DNA of 64,000 nt, taken from NCBI GenBank assembly GCA_902470815.1, contig CABRHS010000008.1:25418-89417 (forward strand). The letters are read 5' to 3'. Positions 1-7,907 of the stretch are shown here, piece by piece. Below the pieces are notes generated by a model that saw only the letters and a program-made list of their open reading frames with translations, made no database searches and was not told the origin of the DNA. Position numbers and translations under genes: made by a program. Numbering within the stretch: the first letter of the stretch is position 1; each line of letters begins with the position of its first letter. The stretch is from an uncultured Collinsella sp. Lineage in GTDB: Bacteria; Actinomycetota; Coriobacteriia; Coriobacteriales; Coriobacteriaceae.

Positions 1-1
1 C

Positions 2-1531
2 ATCGATGAGATCCATGAGCTCACGCATCAGTTCGGCGATGCGGCGGTCCGCATGCAGAAGGCGGGCGTGGATGGCGTCGAGGTCCACGCCGCTCATGCC
101 CACGGCATGCTCGGCGGCTTCCTCTCCCCGCAGTACAACAAGAGAACTGACGAATACGGCGGCAGCCTGGATGCCCGCATGCGCTTCCTGCTCGAGGTCA
201 TCGTCGAGATCCGCGAGCGCTGCGGTGAGGATTTCATCATCGATGTGCGCATCTCTGGTGACGAGTACACCGATGGTGGCCTCACGCTCAACGACATGAT
301 CTACGTCTCCCGCCGCCTCGAGAAGGCAGGTGTGGACATGATCCACGTCTCCGGCGGCACCACCATCAAGCGCGGTTCCGCAATTCCCGCCGCGGGCACC
401 AAGCAGGCCAGCCACGCCGCGCTTTCCCGTGAGATCAAGAAGCACGTGGGCATTCCCGTGGCCACCGTTGGCCGCATCAACGAGGCCTGGATCGCCGAGG
501 AGCTCATCGAGGACGGTGCCGCGGACATCTGCATGATGGGCCGCGCCAACCTGTGCGATGCCGAGTTCTGCAACAAGGCCGCCGCCGGCTGCGCCGAGGA
601 GGTCCGCCCCTGCATCGGCTGCCTGCGCTGCCTGAACGGCATCATGTTCGGCAAGCCCATCTCCTGCACGGTGAATCCGGATGTCGAGCACGATGAGGCC
701 GGTTACGAGCCTGCCACGGAGAAGAAGAACGTGCTCGTCGTGGGTGCGGGTCCCGCTGGCATGGAGGCCGCTTACATCGCCGCCAAGCGCGGTCACAACG
801 TGGTGCTTGTGGACAAGCAGGAGGAGCCCGGTGGCCAGCTGCGCATCGCATCGGTCCCGCCGGCAAAGCAGGAGCTCACGCGCGTGATCAAGTACCAGTT
901 CAGCCGTCTGGCCGAGGCCGGCGTGGATGTGCGCATGGGCGTCGGGCTCACCGCGGAGGACATCCAGCGCGACTTTGCCGGCTACGAGGTCGTGCTGTCC
1001 TACGGCGCCGAGCCCATCGTGCCCGGCTTCATGACCGGCTTCAAGCAGGTCATGACCGCCGATGACCTGCTCGCCGGCCGCGCCTTCCCGGGCAAGAAGA
1101 TCGTCATCGTGGGCGGCGGCTCCGTGGGCTGCGAGACGGCCGACTACCTGGCCCCGCTCGTGAACGACCTTGCTCCCTCCAACCGCGACGTCACGCTCAT
1201 CGAGATGACCAAGACGCTCGCCGCCAATGAGGGCGGCGCCGGACGCGCGGTGCTCGTCACCCGCATCCTGGACAAGGGCGTGCATGTGCTCACCGAGGCC
1301 AAGCTCACGAGCGTGACCGAGGACACCATCGCCTACGAGAAGGACGGGGAGGAGCACGTGATCGAGGGTGCCGACACCCTGGTGCTCGCGCTGGGCTACC
1401 GCCCCAACACGCAGCTCGCCGACGCGCTCTCCGAGGCCGGTTTCACTTGCCATGTGGTGGGAGACTCCAAGCAGTGCGGCAACCTGCGCGACGCGATCGA
1501 GGCCGCTTACGCGCTCGCCTGCGAGCTGTAG
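2..1531 (+). CDS. OYE-family NADH:flavin oxidoreductase / enoate reductase (5'-truncated by window edge)
   Basis: The reading frame is open from base 2, so the start lies upstream; about 509 C-terminal residues are visible. The architecture is that of 2,4-dienoyl-CoA reductase, BaiCD and enoate reductases. First comes the end of an FMN-binding TIM barrel with the OYE signature HGMLGGFLSPQYN followed by YGGS. A CxxCxxxC cluster for one 4Fe-4S centre follows (CIGCLRC, near nt 611). Then comes an FAD-binding GAGPAG (nt 739) and an NAD-binding GGGSVG (nt 1109). Such enzymes reduce activated C=C bonds of bile acids, steroids, cinnamates or enoyl-CoAs. The substrate cannot be read from the sequence. 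It converges on the DUF5692 gene with a shared terminator between them. Confidence 0.9.
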   Translation: MDEIHELTHQFGDAAVRMQKAGVDGVEVHAAHAHGMLGGFLSPQYNKRTDEYGGSLDARMRFLLEVIVEIRERCGEDFIIDVRISGDEYTDGGLTLNDMIYVSRRLEKAGVDMIHVSGGTTIKRGSAIPAAGTKQASHAALSREIKKHVGIPVATVGRINEAWIAEELIEDGAADICMMGRANLCDAEFCNKAAAGCAEEVRPCIGCLRCLNGIMFGKPISCTVNPDVEHDEAGYEPATEKKNVLVVGAGPAGMEAAYIAAKRGHNVVLVDKQEEPGGQLRIASVPPAKQELTRVIKYQFSRLAEAGVDVRMGVGLTAEDIQRDFAGYEVVLSYGAEPIVPGFMTGFKQVMTADDLLAGRAFPGKKIVIVGGGSVGCETADYLAPLVNDLAPSNRDVTLIEMTKTLAANEGGAGRAVLVTRILDKGVHVLTEAKLTSVTEDTIAYEKDGEEHVIEGADTLVLALGYRPNTQLADALSEAGFTCHVVGDSKQCGNLRDAIEAAYALACEL

Positions 1532-1620
1532 GCCTGCGGAGCACACGCTCGGCATGTGCAAGCGCCCCGTGCGGTCGCATCGCGGGGGCGCTGGGGGCGT
1601 AAAGGCCCCTTCAAATAAGG

Positions 1621-1648
1621 CGGGGCGCCCTGGTTGCAGGGCGCCCCG
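1621..1648. terminator. bidirectional terminator hairpin
   Basis: A perfect 11-bp stem (CGGGGCGCCCT and its complement) around the loop GGTTGC lies between two convergent genes. The T-rich tail is poor on both sides, so it may act mainly as a 3'-end stabiliser. Confidence 0.7.
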
Positions 1649-1681
1649 TCGTCATAAGGGTTGCTTGGCTGACTTGCCTCG

Positions 1682-2656
1682 CTACGCGGCGCGGGACATT
1701 GCCTGCTCGAAGTCGCGGGTGCCCTTGAAGACCTCGTGCTTGTAGGGGTTCACGCCGAGCTTCTTGGCGCGGTACATGATGTAGCCGAAGGCGCCGATGT
1801 TCACCGCGAGGGCGGCGATGGAGACGGCCAGGTTGATGTTCGGGTTGTTCACGGAGTCGACGGAGAACACGCTGTAGTCCTGGAACATGGGGAACACCTG
1901 CGCGAACATGCACCAGAGGGCGAGGGTGTTGGCGCGGTTTTGGATCCAGCCGCCCTTGTTCCAGAAGAAGTTGGCCACGGTGGGGGCGAGCAGCAGCGCG
2001 AGTCCGCAGTACCAGGCGTGCGTGGGCAGGCAGTTGTAGGTGTAGCAGAAGTTCCACACGTCATAGGCGAGGATGTAGACCCAGGTCATGTCGGGCCAGA
2101 GCATGTCGTCGCCCTTCTTGGAGCGGTAGATGCCCCACCAGCCGGTCATGCAGAAGATGTTGATCAGGCCCGCGATGCCGTTGAGCACGTTGTGCCAACC
2201 GCCCATGAGGACCACGCCCTCGCTGGAGACCCAGGTGGTGCCGAAGGCGCGCACAGCGCTCTCAAAATCGCTCACCACGGCGATGAGGATGTTGATGGCC
2301 ACGATGGCGAAGGGGAAGACCTTGAAGGCCTCGCTGCGGCCGAGGCTACCCCAGCCGTACTTGAGCATCATGAAGCCGATGCAGCCGGCGGTCGCGGCGT
2401 AGAGCTTGGCATAGTGGAACCAGCTGCCCATGTGCAGGTAGGTGGGGTTGCTGAACGCCCACCCCATGCCCGCGCCGGCGCACACGTAAATGGAGATGAA
2501 GTACACCGTGAGCACGGCGGGGATGCCGAGGAAGCACACAATGCCACCCGTCTTGGAGCGGCGCGCGACCTCGTTGGCGGCGATGAGGCCCACAAAGACC
2601 ATGATCCATCCCAGCCACTGATACATGGCGTTCTCGCCATACACCTGGAACAACAT
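1682..2656 (-). CDS. DUF5692-type multi-pass membrane protein
   Basis: The protein has 324 residues and around nine or ten hydrophobic segments, starting right at the N-terminus (MYQWLGWIMVFVGLIAANEV). It is rich in Trp, Tyr and Phe in the core (for example HNVLNGIAGLINIFCMTGWWG), with a short basic C-terminal tail. I recognise the overall pattern as the uncharacterised DUF5692 family of gut actinobacteria and clostridia. That assignment is from memory and not proved here. No transport motif is visible. A -35 TTGTCA and -10 TTATAT with a 17-bp spacer precede it on the minus strand, and the -35 lies inside a TetR-type operator (2693-2707). It is therefore probably repressed by the neighbouring TetR protein and may serve uptake or export of the inducer. 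Confidence 0.75.
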   Translation of the reverse strand: MLFQVYGENAMYQWLGWIMVFVGLIAANEVARRSKTGGIVCFLGIPAVLTVYFISIYVCAGAGMGWAFSNPTYLHMGSWFHYAKLYAATAGCIGFMMLKYGWGSLGRSEAFKVFPFAIVAINILIAVVSDFESAVRAFGTTWVSSEGVVLMGGWHNVLNGIAGLINIFCMTGWWGIYRSKKGDDMLWPDMTWVYILAYDVWNFCYTYNCLPTHAWYCGLALLLAPTVANFFWNKGGWIQNRANTLALWCMFAQVFPMFQDYSVFSVDSVNNPNINLAVSIAALAVNIGAFGYIMYRAKKLGVNPYKHEVFKGTRDFEQAMSRAA

Positions 2657-2670
2657 TCGTTCCCCTTTCT

Positions 2671-2707
2671 ATATAAGGCCCCTTTGGCCTTGTTGACAAA
2701 ACGTCAA
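2671..2707 (-). promoter_or_regulatory. promoter of the DUF5692 gene overlapped by TetR-type operator 1
   Basis: On the minus strand, -35 TTGTCA (2699-2694) and -10 TTATAT (2676-2671) are separated by 17 bp. The -35 is embedded in the perfect inverted repeat TTGAC-AAAAC-GTCAA (2693-2707). The same operator occurs next to tetR. An operator on a -35 implies simple repression. Confidence 0.65.
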
Positions 2708-2711
2708 TAAT

Positions 2712-2830
2712 GAGGGCGCGGAAAACCCCAAGTGAGGTGAGCGCGCCAAATCGGGGAGGGGCGGCCGCGTGGGAGCTTCTCGCACGCTGCCGTGATTTGG
2801 CGCGCGAATCCCACTTGGGGTCGGCGCCCT
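2712..2830. repeat. long imperfect inverted repeat between tetR and the DUF5692 gene
   Basis: The arms 2726-2752 and 2794-2820 pair over 9-10 outer bp (CCCCAAGTG) and 12 inner bp (GCGCGCCAAATC), with an unpaired 5-6 nt in the middle. An outer GGGCGC/GCGCCC pair extends the fold. The central 41 bp are G-rich. It fills the gap between the tetR stop and the promoter of the next gene. It may be a tetR terminator or a small mobile inverted-repeat element; no target duplication is evident. Confidence 0.6.
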
Positions 2831-3461
2831 AGCGCTCGGGTCGGCGCTCGGGATATTTGGCCGTGTACCCCTCGATGTGCAGGGTGCTCGCCATGATGTC
2901 CTTGATGACCTCCTCGGGTGCGTCCGGGTGCGTGCGCACGTACATGATCAGCCCGGTGATGAGCACGTAGAACGTCTCGTAGAGATGGTCGATGCGCACC
3001 TCGTGGCGAGCCGCGAAGTCGACGACGGTCGAGGAGCACACGTAGCGGGCGGTGCGGTCCGCCACGCGATGGACGAACGAGGCGTAGAGCGTGGCGTCGC
3101 CCTTGTGGGCCACGGAGTGGGGCATGTCGTCCTCGGAGTCCAGGACCATGCTCTTGAGCATGTGGGCGGCCTCATCCAGGCCCCCCTCGATATCGCCTGG
3201 CACGCGGTGGGCGTTCCAGGAGATGAGCTGGTCGACGAACGAGTCGATGCTCTGGTCGAGCACCGCCTGCAGTGCGTCCTCCTTGGTGGGGAAGTAGTGG
3301 TAGAACAGCGAGCGCGTGCAGCCCACGCGCTTGGTGATGGACGAGATGGAAAGACGGCTCACGCCGTCCTCCTCTATGGCCGCGCGCACCGCGGCGAGGA
3401 TGTCGTCGCGACGGTCTTCGTGCGCAAGACGTTCGTGGCGGCTTGGTGTGTCGGTTGTCAT
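2829..3461 (-). CDS. TetR/AcrR-family transcriptional regulator
   Basis: The protein has 210 residues. The N-terminal helix-turn-helix is classical TetR: RRDDILAAVRAAIEEDGVS, then ISSITKRVGCTRSLFYHYFPTKEDAL at residues about 18-65. The remainder is an all-helical ligand-binding domain with no informative motif. It is divergent from the hypB cassette and upstream of the DUF5692 gene. Three copies of TTGAC-N5-GTCAA surround it: two in its own divergent promoter region and one on the -35 of the DUF5692 gene. It therefore most likely represses itself, the hyp cassette and the membrane protein. The OYE gene may belong to the same regulon, but its promoter is outside the window. Confidence 0.9.
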   Translation of the reverse strand: MTTDTPSRHERLAHEDRRDDILAAVRAAIEEDGVSRLSISSITKRVGCTRSLFYHYFPTKEDALQAVLDQSIDSFVDQLISWNAHRVPGDIEGGLDEAAHMLKSMVLDSEDDMPHSVAHKGDATLYASFVHRVADRTARYVCSSTVVDFAARHEVRIDHLYETFYVLITGLIMYVRTHPDAPEEVIKDIMASTLHIEGYTAKYPERRPER

Positions 3462-3514
3462 GACCGCTCCTTCCCATCACATCTCGTGTATGCCGATTCT
3501 AGTCTTGACCTTTA

Positions 3515-3552
3515 TTGACAAAACGTCAATATGTAATTTGACGAAGTGTCAA
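3515..3552. promoter_or_regulatory. TetR-type operators 2 and 3 in the tetR/hypB divergent region
   Basis: Two perfect 5-bp inverted repeats have a 5-bp spacer: TTGACAAAACGTCAA (3515-3529) and TTGACGAAGTGTCAA (3538-3552). Their centres are 23 bp apart, roughly two helical turns. Operator 2 is identical to the site at 2693-2707. The position between divergent starts (3461 and 3637) fits auto-regulation plus control of hypB. Confidence 0.75.
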
Positions 3553-3636
3553 CGACTTTCGCCAGACGGTGCATCCGCTCGACCGGGCGCCTGGCGAGGG
3601 GGATCGCGCGCCATTTGGCGGCGGAGGGGAGGGCCC

Positions 3637-4338
3637 ATGGGCGACGTCCGCGTCATCGAGGTCAAGGAGAGCGTGTTCGCCGATAACGACCGGAGGGCGG
3701 ATGAGCTCCGCGCGCGGCTGCGCGAACGCGGGACCTTCCTGCTCAACCTTATGTCGAGCCCCGGCTCGGGCAAGACCACCACGCTCGCGCGCACGATCGA
3801 GGCGCTGCGCGACGAGCTGTCCATCGCGGTGATGGAGGCGGACATCGACTCCGATGTGGACACCCGGACCATCCTTGGCACCGGCGCGCGCGCCATCCAG
3901 CTGCACACGGGTGGCATGTGCCACCTTGACGCGTGCATGACCGAGCAGGGCCTCGACGAGCTGGTGGGGCCCGCGGCCGAGGGCGGCGAGCCCGCCGGCG
4001 TGGACCTGGCCATCCTGGAGAACGTGGGCAACCTGGTGTGCCCCGCCGAGTTCGACACCGGCGCCTCCGCCAACGCGATGATCCTCTCGGTGCCCGAGGG
4101 CGACGACAAGCCGCTCAAGTACCCGCTCATGTTCAGCATCTGCGACGTGGTGCTCATCAACAAGATCGACGCGCTGCCGGTGTTCGACACGTTCAGCATG
4201 GAGCGTGTTCGCGAGAACATCCTCATGCGCAACCCCGACGCGACCATCATCCCCATATGTGCCAAGACGGGCGAAGGGATCGATGAGTGGGCCGACTGGC
4301 TGCGCGGCCGTGTGGCCGATTGGAAGGCCGGCGCCTAG
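3637..4338 (+). CDS. hypB: HypB-like nickel-inserting GTPase
   Basis: The protein has 233 residues. The ATG at 3637 was chosen because GGAGGGGAGG lies just upstream; the open frame runs further back through the operator region without a better start. A SIMIBI-class P-loop is present (SSPGSGKT, residues about 46-53), followed by the HypB signatures ADIDSDVDT, HTGGMCHLDA and ENVGNLVCPAEFD, and the G4-like NKID. HypB hydrolyses GTP while loading nickel, with HypA, into NiFe hydrogenase. It lacks an N-terminal His-rich nickel store. It is followed 36 bp later by a large Fe-S flavoprotein and then hypA. No hydrogenase structural gene is in the window, so the client enzyme is unknown. Confidence 0.92.
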   Translation: MGDVRVIEVKESVFADNDRRADELRARLRERGTFLLNLMSSPGSGKTTTLARTIEALRDELSIAVMEADIDSDVDTRTILGTGARAIQLHTGGMCHLDACMTEQGLDELVGPAAEGGEPAGVDLAILENVGNLVCPAEFDTGASANAMILSVPEGDDKPLKYPLMFSICDVVLINKIDALPVFDTFSMERVRENILMRNPDATIIPICAKTGEGIDEWADWLRGRVADWKAGA

Positions 4339-4374
4339 CATCCGCCCGCGCCTGCATATATGAAAGGAAACCAC

Positions 4375-7170
4375 ATGATCGTCAACGGACCTGGCATCTC
4401 GTTCACCGAGCCCGACATCGGGTCGGAGTTCGTCCCGCCCATTCCGGAGAACCCGCGCCCAAAGATCGTGGCGCTATGCGAGCACTGCACGAACCGCCTG
4501 CTCGGTCGCAAGGAGCTCAAGCCCTTCGAGTACTGGGCGTTCGCGGAGGTGACGACCGACGAGATGGCCGACGTCCTCCTCAAGATGAAGATGCGCCGCC
4601 CCTACACCCTGGCCGACGCGGTCAAGGCGACCGGCATGGATGCCGAGCCGCTTGAGAAGCTGCTCGACGAGATGAGCTACATCGGCCTGCTCGAGTACAA
4701 CTGGGAGAACCCCACCCGCACCAAGCAGTGGGTCCTGCCCATGCTCGTGCCCGGTTCCGCCGAGTTCCTCAACATGCGCCAGTCGCAGATCGACGAGCAC
4801 CCGGCGGTTGCGAAGTTCTTCGAGCAGGCGTCCAAGGGCGCCCTTGCCAAGGCGACGCCCATGGTGCCGCCCGGAGGCGCCGGCATCGGCATGCACGTCA
4901 TCCCGGTTGAGCAGGCCATCCAGATGGAGGACCACTCCGTCTCGATCGAGCATATCGAGCACTGGCTCGACAAGTACGAGGACAAGTACGCCGCGAGCCC
5001 CTGCAGCTGCCGCATGAGCCGTGCCAAGCTCGGTGAGGGCTGCGGTGACGATCCCAACGACTGGTGCATCGCCGTGGGCGACATGGCTGATTACGTGGTG
5101 GAGACCGATCGCGGCCACTACATCACGCGCGAGGAGGTCTACGAGACGCTGCGCCAGGCCGAGGCGAACGGCTTTGTGCACCAGATCACGAATATCGACG
5201 GCGAGGACAAGATCTTCGCCATTTGCAACTGCAACGTGAACGTGTGCTACGCGCTGCGCACCTCGCAGCTGTTCAACACGCCCAACCTCTCGCGCTCCGC
5301 TTACGTGGCGCGCACCGAGGCCGACAAGTGCGTGGCCTGCGGCCGCTGCGTGGAGGTGTGCCCCGCCGGCGCGGTCAAGCTGGGCCAGAAGCTCTGCGCC
5401 GCGAGCACGGGCAAGGTGCCGGAGTACCCCAAGCAGGAGCTGCCGGACGCCGTGAAGTGGGGCCCTGAGAAATGGAGCCCGGACTACCGCAACAAGAACC
5501 GCATCGAGACCTACGACACGGGCACCTCGCCGTGCAAGACGGCGTGCCCGGCGCACATCGCCGTTCAGGGCTATCTCAAGCTCGCCGCCCAGGGGCGTTA
5601 CCGCGACGCGCTCGCCCTCATCAAGCGCGAGAACCCGCTGCCGGCCATCTGCGGCCGCATCTGCAACCGCCGCTGCGAGGACGCCTGCACGCGCGGGCGC
5701 ATCGACGCCGCCGTGGCGATCGACGAGGTCAAGAAGTTTATCGCCCAGCAGGATCTGGTTGCCGAGCACCGCTACGTGCCGGAGGTGGTCACGCCCACGC
5801 GCGCCGGGGGCTTCGACGAGCAGATCGCGGTGATCGGCGCTGGCCCTGCGGGCCTGTCGTGCGCGTTCTGCCTGGCAGAGAAGGGCTACAAGCCCGTCAT
5901 ATTCGAGAGGAGCGCCCGCCCCGGCGGCATGCTCACCTACGGCATCCCCAGCTACAAGCTGGAAAAGGACGTCATCGAGGCAGAGGTTGAGATCATCCGC
6001 GAGATGGGCGTCGACATCCGCCTGGGAGTCGAGGTGGGTCGCGACGTGACGCTCGCCCAGCTGCGCGAGCAGGGCTTCAAGGCGTTTTACGTGGCGATCG
6101 GCTGCCAGGGTGGCCGCCTGCCCGGCATCCCGGGCGAGGACGCCGAGGGTGTCTCGGTTGCCGTGGACTTCTTGCGCGGCGTGGCCGAGCAGCAGGATAA
6201 CGGCGGCGAGGCCGCGCCCATGCCCGGTCGCACCATCGTGGTGGGCGGCGGCAACGTCGCCATCGACGTTGCCCGCACCGCCGCGCGCCTGGGCAGCGAG
6301 CACGTCGAGATGTTCTGCCTGGAGAGCTCCGAGGACATGCCGGCGAGCGTCGAGGAGGTCGTGGAGGCCAACGAGGACGGCGTGCACATCTCTTGCGGCT
6401 GGGGCCCCGTCGAGGTTCGCGCCGGCGAGGACGGTCGCGTGAAGGAGATCGTGTTCAAGCGCTGCCTGCGCGTGTTCAACGACGAGGGCCGCTTCGACCC
6501 CGAATACGACGAGAGCGAGTTGCGCGCCGTCGCGGCCGACCGCGTGGTGTTCTCCATCGGCCAGTCGATCGTGTGGGGCGACCTGCTGGACGGCGAGGCC
6601 GTTGAGCTCGGGCGCGGCCAGGGCGCCGTCGCCGACCCCAAGACCTATCAGACCGCCCAGCCTGACATCTTCGTGGGCGGCGACGTCTACACCGGCCCCA
6701 AGTTCGCCATCGATGCCATCGCCGCAGGCCACGAGGCCGCCGTGTCCATCCATCGCTTCGTTCAGGACGCGACGCTCACCATCGGGCGCAATCCCCGCGC
6801 CTACCGCGAGCTCAATCGCGACGATGTGGACTTTGGCGGCTACGACACCGCGAGCCGCGGCGATGCCGTGCACAATTACGAGCGCGAGAAGGCCCAGCCC
6901 TTCCGCGAGTACGTCGAGACGTTCACCGAGGAGCAGGTCCGTGCCGAGACGGCGCGCTGCCTGGGCTGCGGTGCGTCCATCGTGGACGAGAACAAGTGCA
7001 TCGGTTGCGGCCTGTGCACCACCAAGTGCGCGTTCGATGCGATTCACCTGCACCGCGAGCACCCCGAGTGCTCCAACATGGTGAAGTACGAGAAGAAGGT
7101 CCCGAGCTTGGCCAAGTACGCCCTCAAGCGCGAGATCAAGATCCGCTTTGGCAAGAAGGACTCCAAGTAG
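4375..7170 (+). CDS. GltD-like FAD/NAD(P) oxidoreductase with extra N- and C-terminal Fe-S domains
   Basis: The protein has 931 residues. The ATG at 4375 is preferred over the ATG at 4360 because GAAAGGAAA sits at the right distance. Residues 1-300 form a Cys-rich region (CEHC, PCSCRMS, CNCNVNVC) that I cannot assign. A CxxCxxxC ferredoxin motif (CVACGRCVEVCP) is near residue 319. The GltD / dihydropyrimidine dehydrogenase Fe-S domain follows (CKTACPAH, CGRICNRRCEDAC), then an FAD site GAGPAG near 487 and an NADPH site GGGNVAID near 622. A C-terminal cluster has CLGCG and CIGCGLCTTKC near 862-885. Such modules pass electrons between NAD(P)H, flavin and ferredoxin-type partners. It lies between hypB and hypA, two bases before hypA, so the three are co-translated. 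It could be an electron-bifurcating or hydrogenase-partner subunit; the partner is not visible. Confidence 0.85.
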   Translation: MIVNGPGISFTEPDIGSEFVPPIPENPRPKIVALCEHCTNRLLGRKELKPFEYWAFAEVTTDEMADVLLKMKMRRPYTLADAVKATGMDAEPLEKLLDEMSYIGLLEYNWENPTRTKQWVLPMLVPGSAEFLNMRQSQIDEHPAVAKFFEQASKGALAKATPMVPPGGAGIGMHVIPVEQAIQMEDHSVSIEHIEHWLDKYEDKYAASPCSCRMSRAKLGEGCGDDPNDWCIAVGDMADYVVETDRGHYITREEVYETLRQAEANGFVHQITNIDGEDKIFAICNCNVNVCYALRTSQLFNTPNLSRSAYVARTEADKCVACGRCVEVCPAGAVKLGQKLCAASTGKVPEYPKQELPDAVKWGPEKWSPDYRNKNRIETYDTGTSPCKTACPAHIAVQGYLKLAAQGRYRDALALIKRENPLPAICGRICNRRCEDACTRGRIDAAVAIDEVKKFIAQQDLVAEHRYVPEVVTPTRAGGFDEQIAVIGAGPAGLSCAFCLAEKGYKPVIFERSARPGGMLTYGIPSYKLEKDVIEAEVEIIREMGVDIRLGVEVGRDVTLAQLREQGFKAFYVAIGCQGGRLPGIPGEDAEGVSVAVDFLRGVAEQQDNGGEAAPMPGRTIVVGGGNVAIDVARTAARLGSEHVEMFCLESSEDMPASVEEVVEANEDGVHISCGWGPVEVRAGEDGRVKEIVFKRCLRVFNDEGRFDPEYDESELRAVAADRVVFSIGQSIVWGDLLDGEAVELGRGQGAVADPKTYQTAQPDIFVGGDVYTGPKFAIDAIAAGHEAAVSIHRFVQDATLTIGRNPRAYRELNRDDVDFGGYDTASRGDAVHNYEREKAQPFREYVETFTEEQVRAETARCLGCGASIVDENKCIGCGLCTTKCAFDAIHLHREHPECSNMVKYEKKVPSLAKYALKREIKIRFGKKDSK

Positions 7171-7171
7171 C

Positions 7172-7525
7172 ATGCACGAGCTGGGGATCGTATTCCATAT
7201 CATCCGCAGCGTGGAGGAGGTGGCGGCGCAGAACGACCTGCGCCGCGTCTCCGCGGTCACGCTGGAGCTCGGCGAGGTCTCGGGAATCATCCCGAGCTAC
7301 CTGACCGATTGCTGGAACTGGGCATGTGCAAAAAACGATCTGATGCGCGGTGCCGATCTGGTGATCGAGGAGGTTCCGGCCGTCACGCTGTGCGAGTCGT
7401 GCGGGCGGACGTACGGCACGGTCGAATACGGCCGCGTGTGCCCGCATTGCGGCAGCGAGCGGACATATCTGATTCAGGGCGAGGAGTCCGTGATCAAGGA
7501 GATAGCCACGCCGGACGAGGAGTGA
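7172..7525 (+). CDS. hypA: HypA-like nickel metallochaperone
   Basis: The protein has 117 residues, the usual HypA length. It starts with MHEL, the His2-Glu3 nickel-binding N-terminus of HypA; this fixes the start at 7172. Two CxxC zinc-finger pairs follow (CESCG and CPHCG). The region between has the family pattern VTLELGEVSGI. HypA delivers nickel to HypB and the hydrogenase large subunit. The gene starts one base after the flavoprotein stop, so it ends the hypB cassette. A strong terminator follows at 7557. Confidence 0.92.
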   Translation: MHELGIVFHIIRSVEEVAAQNDLRRVSAVTLELGEVSGIIPSYLTDCWNWACAKNDLMRGADLVIEEVPAVTLCESCGRTYGTVEYGRVCPHCGSERTYLIQGEESVIKEIATPDEE

Positions 7526-7556
7526 GCGATCGAGGCTCGGCAGGTCGTTAATTGAC

Positions 7557-7598
7557 ATGATCCCCATCGGGTGAAAGTGCCCGATGGGGATCATTTTG
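7557..7598 (+). terminator. intrinsic terminator after hypA
   Basis: A perfect 15-bp stem (ATGATCCCCATCGGG and its complement) has an 8-nt loop and is followed by TTTTGC. It closes the hypB-flavoprotein-hypA operon. Confidence 0.9.
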
Positions 7599-7654
7599 CA
7601 TGGGGCGCCGGGATGGGCCCGAGGGTCGATCACGGCCTAGTCGCAGGCTCTGTT

Positions 7655-7680
7655 AATGTAATACCAGTTGGTATTACATT
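7655..7680. promoter_or_regulatory. perfect palindromic operator upstream of the surface glycosidase
   Basis: The arms AATGTAATACC and GGTATTACATT (11 bp each) surround AGTT in an otherwise AT-rich 150-bp stretch of the 382-bp gap 7526-7907. There is no T-tract, so it resembles a dimer-binding operator rather than a terminator. The site is about 230 bp upstream of the glycosidase start. The rest of the gap (7681-7890) is AT-rich and shows no convincing gene. Confidence 0.6.
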
Positions 7681-7907
7681 ATTGATATAAGTGCTTTTAC
7701 CAGCAATTATAAGTAATTAGAAATTGCTGATTTGTATCCTGGTTCCTACCACTCATCGGAGAATCCGGGCCGTTTGCCGACGGTTTTGGGTGCTGGAGGA
7801 AGCAAATATTTCCATACGTTAAATTGGTTTAATTATCGGCGCACTCTGCCTACTCGACGGGGTGCGGAAATCGAGGCTCAAGGCCTCGCTCATGGAGAGG
7901 AGAACGG

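Noticed and set aside
4474..7290. A 938-codon open frame on the minus strand opposite the Fe-S flavoprotein gene
   Set aside because: It is a GC-driven shadow: Leu/Ala/Val/His-rich with no domain, whereas the plus frame has clear Fe-S and FAD motifs.
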